In this document: in pieces, positions 59,175-64,000 of the stretch
Layout: every line of letters starts with the position of its first letter
How positions within the stretch are numbered: the stretch's first letter is position 1
Assembly: GCA_963764675.1 (NCBI GenBank)
Contig: CAVXTQ010000005.1
Location: forward strand, 434,001 to 498,000
DNA from: Acidiferrum sp963764675
GTDB lineage: Bacteria; Acidobacteriota; Terriglobia; Acidiferrales; UBA7541
DNA: 64,000 bases
Direction of reading: 5' to 3'
Made by a program: the position numbers and the translations under genes
Notes under the pieces: model-generated
The model's database searches: none
What the model saw: the letters and a program-made list of their open reading frames with translations, nothing else
What the model was told of the DNA's origin: nothing

Positions 59175-60566
59175 GTGAACTTAGGACCTCTGTCCAGAAT
59201 AACGCCGCAAGCCGTCCCTCAGGAAGATGTCGTCATCACCCACGAGGACGTGGATCGTGCGCATGACCGGGTGCGGGTGTCCGCTGCGCGCGCTCAGCGG
59301 GGTGCCTTCTCGAAGTTTCGCCTGTTGTGGTTGCTCGTCGGACCCGGAATTCTTGTGATGCTCGGAGAGAACGACGGCCCAAGTATGATTTCCTACGCCG
59401 CGACAGGCGCGCGGTTTGGAATTGGATTCTTCATCCCCTTCGTCATTCTCACGTTTTGTATGGCGATCGTCGTACAAGAAATGACCGTACGCCTGGGCTC
59501 CGCCACGCACCGCGGTCATGCGGAGCTAATCTTTGACCGCTTCGGACCGTTTTGGGGCTGGTTCTCCATGATCGACCTGGGTATCGGCAATTTCCTGACG
59601 CTAATCACAGAGTTCATCGCCATCCGCGCCGGGCTGGGATTTTTCGGAGTGCCCCCGTGGGCCGCGGTCGGCAGCGCACTGGTGTTCTTGTGCTTGGCCG
59701 TAGTGATGCACCGTTACTGGACGTGGGAGCGAACCCTGCTTGCCATCGCCATATTCAACCTCGTTTTCGTTCCCGTGGCTCTGCTAACACACCCGAATTG
59801 GCATTCTGTCGGCAGTGCTCTGGTCACCTGGAAGCCGCTCCCTGGGGGTTTGAGCCAAGAGACGCTGATCATCGTGCTGGCCGATATCGGCGCCACGGTG
59901 ACTCCGTGGATGCTGTTCTTTCAACAGAGCGCAACAGTGGACAAGGGACTCACCAGAAAAGACATCCATCTTGGCCGCATCGACACAGTAGTTGGTGCCG
60001 CGCTGGCTGCGATAGCTGCGGTCGCAACCATTCTTGCAACAGCTCCATTGTTCGCTCACCACATGACCGCCGAGAACTTTCAGGGAGCCGAGTTCGCGCA
60101 AGCGCTCCAACCGTTGATCGGGCGATTCGGTGCGGCCTTGTTCGCACTCGGTATCGTGGAAGCGGGGCTGGTTGCGTCTGTTACGATTTCCATTTCCTCC
60201 GCCTATGCGTTTGGAGAAGTAGCCCGCAGGCCGCATAGCCTAAACCTACCTGTAGGCCAGGGAAAGGCTTTCTACTCGGTGTTGTTTCTATGTGCGGCAA
60301 CTGCCGGCGCAATCGTCTTGATCCCTGGACTTCCCCTCGTCTACGTAGTTCTGTTGGTCAACGTGGTCGCCGTGCTCGCAATGCCGCCTGCGCTCGTGTT
60401 CCTTTTCATGCTTGCGAACGACCGCGAAGTCATGGGCGATCTGGTGAGTCCGAGGTGGGCAAATGTACTCGCCACCGGTGTCGTCGTTTTTCTGACACTG
60501 GCTGGCTTGCTCTTCGGCATTAGTGTGATTGCTCCGAATGTCTTCGCGTTTCTAGGCGGAAAGTAG
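59175..60566 (+). CDS. Atypical NRAMP-family divalent metal transporter
   Basis: The 463-residue protein has about 11 membrane helices with NRAMP features: RLLWLLVGPGILVMLGENDG opens helix 1, and GATVTPWMLFFQQSATVDKG lies at helix 6. The canonical metal-site DPGN of helix 1 reads NDGPS, keeping the Asp but with Ser for Asn. The helix 6 Met-Pro-His reads T-P-W, losing the Met ligand. It therefore belongs to a divergent NRAMP subgroup that may carry Mn or another ion. An N-terminal cytoplasmic tail of about 45 residues is charged. It follows mntR and is followed by a small membrane protein. The start at 59175 is a GTG. Confidence 0.9.
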   Translation: MNLGPLSRITPQAVPQEDVVITHEDVDRAHDRVRVSAARAQRGAFSKFRLLWLLVGPGILVMLGENDGPSMISYAATGARFGIGFFIPFVILTFCMAIVVQEMTVRLGSATHRGHAELIFDRFGPFWGWFSMIDLGIGNFLTLITEFIAIRAGLGFFGVPPWAAVGSALVFLCLAVVMHRYWTWERTLLAIAIFNLVFVPVALLTHPNWHSVGSALVTWKPLPGGLSQETLIIVLADIGATVTPWMLFFQQSATVDKGLTRKDIHLGRIDTVVGAALAAIAAVATILATAPLFAHHMTAENFQGAEFAQALQPLIGRFGAALFALGIVEAGLVASVTISISSAYAFGEVARRPHSLNLPVGQGKAFYSVLFLCAATAGAIVLIPGLPLVYVVLLVNVVAVLAMPPALVFLFMLANDREVMGDLVSPRWANVLATGVVVFLTLAGLLFGISVIAPNVFAFLGGK

Positions 60567-60578
60567 GAGGACCGAAGC

Positions 60579-60797
60579 ATGCCCTCAAAAGAAAAGGGAC
60601 ACAGTTCGATCACCTCCACCGATCAAGAACTGGTTCTGTCCTCGCTCGAACCGGAACAACTCGCCGGCCTCAAAAAACACCTTATACCCCGGCGTCACCT
60701 GCGAGGGCTTGAGAAGCTCGTGATGTGGTCTCTTCGCATCTATCTGCTGTTCATGATGGTGGTAGTCATATACCAGGTTTTGACTACTCTTCACTAG
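60579..60797 (+). CDS. Small single-pass membrane protein downstream of NRAMP
   Basis: The 72-residue protein has a polar N-terminal half (SSITSTDQELVLSSLEPEQL) and one C-terminal helix (VMWSLRIYLLFMMVVVIYQV). I know no named family. The ATG at 60579 has AGGAGG (60567-60572) directly behind the NRAMP stop, so it is clearly translated from the same transcript. Position and topology suggest a small regulator or partner of the transporter, by analogy with small proteins that modulate Mn transporters; this is inference. Confidence 0.7.
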   Translation: MPSKEKGHSSITSTDQELVLSSLEPEQLAGLKKHLIPRRHLRGLEKLVMWSLRIYLLFMMVVVIYQVLTTLH

Positions 60798-60975
60798 GAC
60801 GCAAAGTTGCGAGTCCTTCGCTCTGCGGGCAACCCACCGGAGTGAGTGTTGCGGGAGTCGAGACGGTAGGACGACCGGGATTTGCTTCTGGTTCCTGAGC
60901 GCTTTCTGACTGTGCCGCCGTCGGCTGAAGAGCGAAGGCCAGAAATAGGAACGAAGCAACTAGAGTGAACCTCAA
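60784..60975 (-). CDS. Possible small secreted protein
   Basis: A 63-residue frame begins at a TTG (60975) with AAGGGGG upstream. Its first 22 residues form a clean signal peptide (RFTLVASFLFLAFALQPTAA), and the short mature part is Pro/Ser/Glu/Thr-rich (SESAQEPEANPGRPTVSTPA) with one Cys. It is convergent with the small membrane protein and overlaps its end by 14 bases. I recognise no family. The signal peptide and ribosome site are the only support. Confidence 0.4.
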   Translation of the reverse strand: MRFTLVASFLFLAFALQPTAAQSESAQEPEANPGRPTVSTPATLTPVGCPQSEGLATLRPSEE

Positions 60976-61074
60976 TTGGCCCCCTTGGCTGGTAAACAGT
61001 CAATCAGAACACCGATACTGACTTTGGGTAGATGCAGGCTGCCAGTAGTGGATGATGCTGAGGGCCGACTCCAA

Positions 61075-61353
61075 CTACTTCAAGTATCGATTGACGATGT
61101 CAATGAGTTCGTCTGCAGCATCAGCTTGTTCTGCGGTCGGCTTACCATTTGGGTCGAGGACGTGATACCGTACGTGGCCTTCCATTACTTCGGCCATGAG
61201 CCCATTAATGGCGCCCCGGCTGGCTGCAATGGTTTGTAGGACTTTCGAGCACTCTTGGTCTTCGTCCAATGCCTTTTCTATCGCCTCAATCTGGCCCTTA
61301 ATTCTCCTGACGCGGTTTAGGAGCTTTTCTTTGTCCTTGGTGGTATGTGCCAT
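61075..61353 (-). CDS. RcnR-like metal-sensing repressor (CsoR/RcnR family)
   Basis: From the ATG at 61353 the 92-residue protein reads MAHTTKDKEKLLNRVRRIKG. It carries His3, Cys35 (DQECSKVL), His60 and His64 (MEGHVRYHVL). These are exactly the His-Cys-His-His positions that bind Ni/Co in E. coli RcnR; the formaldehyde sensor FrmR lacks His3 and His64. The all-helical fold pattern (IAASRGAINGLMAEVMEGHV) is family-typical. An in-frame TTG at 61377 would add eight residues and spoil that numbering, so I reject it. An operator-like TACT-N7-AGTA lies 28 bases upstream. It is divergent from a small His/Cys protein and a TonB receptor. Confidence 0.92.
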   Translation of the reverse strand: MAHTTKDKEKLLNRVRRIKGQIEAIEKALDEDQECSKVLQTIAASRGAINGLMAEVMEGHVRYHVLDPNGKPTAEQADAADELIDIVNRYLK

Positions 61354-61380
61354 CCTCTTCACGTACTCCTGGTTCAATGA

Positions 61381-61395
61381 TACTATCCCGGAGTA
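61381..61395. promoter_or_regulatory. RcnR-type operator
   Basis: TACT-ATCCCGG-AGTA has the half-sites and 7-base spacer of the RcnR operator (TACT, a G/C tract of seven, AGTA). It lies between the divergent rcnR-like gene and the small His/Cys protein gene. A minus-strand -10 candidate, TAGTAT (61385-61380), overlaps it. Both positions suit autorepression and control of the divergent genes. Confidence 0.65.
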
Positions 61396-61499
61396 CAGTA
61401 ATAAACGCTCTTGTGGGCGGATTTCACAAGACCCAGGGGTGCTGGCTACGAAACAGCCCCGGCGTCCAAAGACAACATTGGGGTAGTCTGAAGATCGAG

Positions 61500-61793
61500 A
61501 TGGTAGGCAAGCACAAGACGAGGCGGGACTTGGTTAGGGTGTTAGCTCTTTCCCTGGCTGTCCTGTTCGTTCTGTTTATTGGGCAAGCCCTGAACCACTC
61601 TCACGCGAGAGGACACAATGAAGCTGCTTGCCAGATCTGCCAAGCGGCGCACATTGGTTCCGGTCCGAAAGCGCTAACTCCATCGCTGTTCAGTCCACTT
61701 TTCGCGATCGGGTACGTTCAGCCGTTTGTTGTAACGATTTATCAAGAGTTTTTCTTCCACGATGCACCCTCCCGCGCTCCGCCCTCTGCTTAA
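61500..61793 (+). CDS. Small His/Cys-rich membrane or exported protein
   Basis: The 97-residue protein has an N-terminal hydrophobic helix (LVRVLALSLAVLFVLFIGQA). A putative metal-binding cluster follows, HSHARGHNEAACQICQAAH, giving H-x-H-x3-H and C-x2-C-x3-H. The C-terminal part is hydrophobic and ends in HDAPSRAPPSA. I recall similar short proteins, sometimes labelled DUF2946-like, beside metal receptors and efflux genes in acidobacteria, but cannot confirm the family. Its place between an RcnR-type sensor and a TonB-dependent receptor supports a metal-handling role. The ribosome site is weak (GAAGATCGAG before the ATG at 61500). Confidence 0.7.
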   Translation: MVGKHKTRRDLVRVLALSLAVLFVLFIGQALNHSHARGHNEAACQICQAAHIGSGPKALTPSLFSPLFAIGYVQPFVVTIYQEFFFHDAPSRAPPSA

Positions 61794-61932
61794 TTCAGAA
61801 ATACCACATCTGTTTCGTTCTTAATCGCGCTAGCCCCATCACCGGGTCGGCGCAACCGCCATATTTCCAGGCGGTCACTCCAACAACAGCAAACATCCAT
61901 CGCCCAACTTAAGGGTCTGAGGAGGAATTCAA

Positions 61933-64000
61933 TGGGTTTTAGAAAGTTGGCATTTTTCGTTTTGAGTTTCAGCTTCTTGTTCTGCGCAATGCCCAGTCGT
62001 GCCCAGATGGGAAATTCGGGATCGATTGACGGTGTCGTGAAAGATCCATCCGGAGGAATAGTTGCCGAGGCGACGGTCGAGATTTCGTATCCCGTGAGCG
62101 GTTACCGACGGGAAACGACTACTGGAACCGATGGGGCGTTTCGCTTCACGAACGTGCCCTTGAACACGTATCACATGGTTATTACCGCTTCCGGCTTCGC
62201 GAGCTACACGCAGGATGTTGATGTGCGCTCGAGCGTTCCCCTGAGTGTGGCGATCAGCCTGAAAGTTGGCTCCGCTGCGTCGACCAGCATAACGGTGGAG
62301 GCTACGGGTGGTGACCTGGTGGAAAATGAATCGACGTTTCACACCGACGTGGACCGCGGACTCTTCGAGAAGCTCCCGCTGGAAAGCCAGTCGTCGTCCT
62401 TGAGCTCGCTCGTTACGCTTTCGACGCCGGGAGTCGCCGCGGATTCGAACGGCCTTTTCCATGGGTTAGGGGATCATGCGGAGAACTCTTTTTCACTGGA
62501 CGGCCAGCCAATCACCGACCAGCAAAGCAAGGTTTTCTCGAACCAGATTCCGCTCGATTCGGTTCAATCGTTAGAGGTGATCTCCGGCGCGCCGCCAGCG
62601 GAATACGGCGATAAGACGAGCCTGGTGATCAATGTGACGACCCGCTCAGGCCAGGGCCAGACGATTCCTCATGGCAGCGTGACGGCGTCGTACGGGAGCT
62701 TCGGCACGTCGAACGTGGGATTTGACTTGGCCTATGGCGGCGAGAAGTGGGGTAACTTTATTGCCGTGGGCGGACTGAACAGCGGCCGGTTCCTCGATCC
62801 ACCCGAGTTCACCGTGATGCACGACAAGGGCAACGAGGAAAATGTGTTCGACCGTGTGGACTATCAATTCTCAACCGCGGACTCTCTTCATCTCAATCTG
62901 AGCTATACGCGTTCCTGGTTCCAGACGCCCAATTCGTTTGATGCGCAAAATGCGACGCCATGGAACGGAGTGGTCGTTGCGAACAATGGCCTCGATCCTA
63001 TCGGTAATGTTGTGGGTCCCACCGACCAGCGTTCTAAAATCGGAACGTTCAACATCGCGCCGACGTGGAATCACCTGATTGGCCCTACCGCTGTCTTTAC
63101 TCTGGGTGGTTTCGTGCGCCGCGACGCCTACAACTACTACCCAAGCGGCGATCCGTTCGCAGATCTCGGCCCATCGAATCTTCAACAGGAGACCCTTGCT
63201 CAAGATCGGACACTCACCAATGCAGGCGCCCGCGCAAGCTTGTCCTACGTGAAAGGCGCTAACAATGTGAAGGCCGGAATCGTGTATGAGCAAACACTCC
63301 TTACAGAAAATGACCACTTTGGCATCGTCGACCCAACTCTGAATGCACCTTGCTTGGATGGGTCGCCTAATGGGGCACCGGTGTTTGTCGGCAATCCTGG
63401 ACTCAACGATCCGAGTCAATGCGCTACGGCAACGTCCACGAACCCTGCTCTATATCCCACGCCTTTCGTAGCGAATCCTAATTTCGTACCGCTCCTGGGT
63501 TGCATTGACCTCACCAGGCCGACGCCGTCGCCTGCGGACAGTTGCGGCACTACTTCGAGCGTCACTCATTTGTTTCACGGACACACGGATGTGAAACAGC
63601 TCGCTGTCTATGTTCAGGACACGATCACGGTGAAAAGCTGGTCCTTCAACGTGGGAATTCGCGGTGATATCTATCGTGGTTTTACCGGACAGTCTCAGGC
63701 GGAGCCCCGTCTGGGCATTGCCTACAATATTAAGGCTACCAATACAGTCTTTCGCGTTTCTTATGCGCGCACCTTGGAAAGCCCCTTCAACGAAAACCTG
63801 GTACTTTCCAGCAGGGGATGCCAGGACGCGGTTGTCGCCAACCTTTTTGCCGCTACGGGTGAAGGCTGTACGGACCCGAACACCGGGTTGGTTAGCACTG
63901 CAGCCAGCACCCTGCCTGCCGGCTATCGCAACGAGTTCCACGCGGGGTTGCAGCAAGCTTTCGGGAAGTATCTCGTTGTGGACGGCGAGTACATCTGGAA
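61933..64000 (+). CDS. TonB-dependent receptor with carboxypeptidase-regulatory-like domain, 3' end outside the window
   Basis: At least 689 residues are present, and the frame stays open to the right edge. A signal peptide (LAFFVLSFSFLFCAMPSRAQ) is followed by a CarboxypepD_reg domain (about residues 30-115: SIDGVVKDPSGGIVAEATVE). The plug domain carries SFSLDGQPITDQQSKVFSNQ and SLEVISGAPPAEYGDKTSLV. Barrel strands follow (LHLNLSYTRSWFQTPN; LAVYVQDTITVKSWSFNVGI). The ATG at 61933 has AGGAGG six bases upstream. It lies 139 bases after the small His/Cys protein and is divergent from the RcnR-like repressor, so its substrate may be a nickel, cobalt or related complex; this is inference. Confidence 0.92.

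Overview
The window looks like a piece of an acidobacterial chromosome (Acidobacteriota, probably class Terriglobia). This is inferred from gene content, not from a marker gene. It has three large duplicated MacB/FtsX-type permeases of the acidobacterial ADOP kind, two of them paired with PadR regulators. It also has two outer-membrane receptors with an N-terminal carboxypeptidase-regulatory-like domain, CRTAC1-type FG-GAP/ASPIC proteins coupled to TPR proteins, and high GC content. One RNA gene is present, a tRNA-Pro(UGG). I see no insertion sequence, prophage or CRISPR array.

Layout. 1-6.1 kb: a TPR protein, two coupled CRTAC1 proteins, a convergent TPR protein and the tRNA. 6.2-9.3 kb: PadR regulator plus ADOP permease. 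9.5-14.4 kb: GntR and LacI regulators, a GH27 alpha-galactosidase and a translationally coupled PD40 beta-propeller protein. 14.5-16.6 kb: a bifunctional beta-oxidation enzyme, then a tiny promoter-terminator cassette. 16.9-22.8 kb: a secreted M14 peptidase and a second PadR/ADOP pair whose junction is broken by apparent frameshifts. 22.9-26.8 kb: a housekeeping run of nth, rdgB, rph, a GerMN lipoprotein-like protein and an amidase. 27.0-29.6 kb: a hybrid histidine kinase split by an in-frame TAA. 29.7-38.5 kb: a Spy-like protein, an APC permease, an S9 peptidase, a Tat phosphoesterase, an AspA/AstE-like deacylase and an ArsR/SRPBCC/membrane-protein/VOC group. 38.6-44.9 kb: a hydrolase, a VapBC-type toxin-antitoxin pair, a peroxiredoxin, a PagL-like lipid A deacylase, an OprB-like porin, a UPF0303 protein and a lipoprotein. 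45.0-50.3 kb: a third ADOP permease, tandem ThuA proteins and a YVTN propeller. 50.4-53.8 kb: an Anbu proteasome homologue divergent from a transglutaminase, a 51-residue zinc-ribbon gene and a STAS/ATPase partner-switch pair. 54.3-58.1 kb: a LacI remnant and a large TonB-dependent receptor.

The most interesting stretch is 58.2-64 kb, which reads as a metal-homeostasis island. A MntR-like regulator precedes an atypical NRAMP transporter and a small membrane protein. Next to them, an RcnR-type sensor with the full His-Cys-His-His ligand set is divergent from a small His/Cys protein and a TonB-dependent receptor. A TACT-N7-AGTA operator lies in that divergent region. An AT-rich motif, ATTAA-N6-TTAAT, occurs near the NRAMP gene, between the large receptor and mntR, and before the porin, and could be the MntR-type box.

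Several genes are broken by single-base changes: the second PadR/ADOP junction, the SRPBCC gene and the kinase. These may be assembly errors or real decay, and raw reads would decide.
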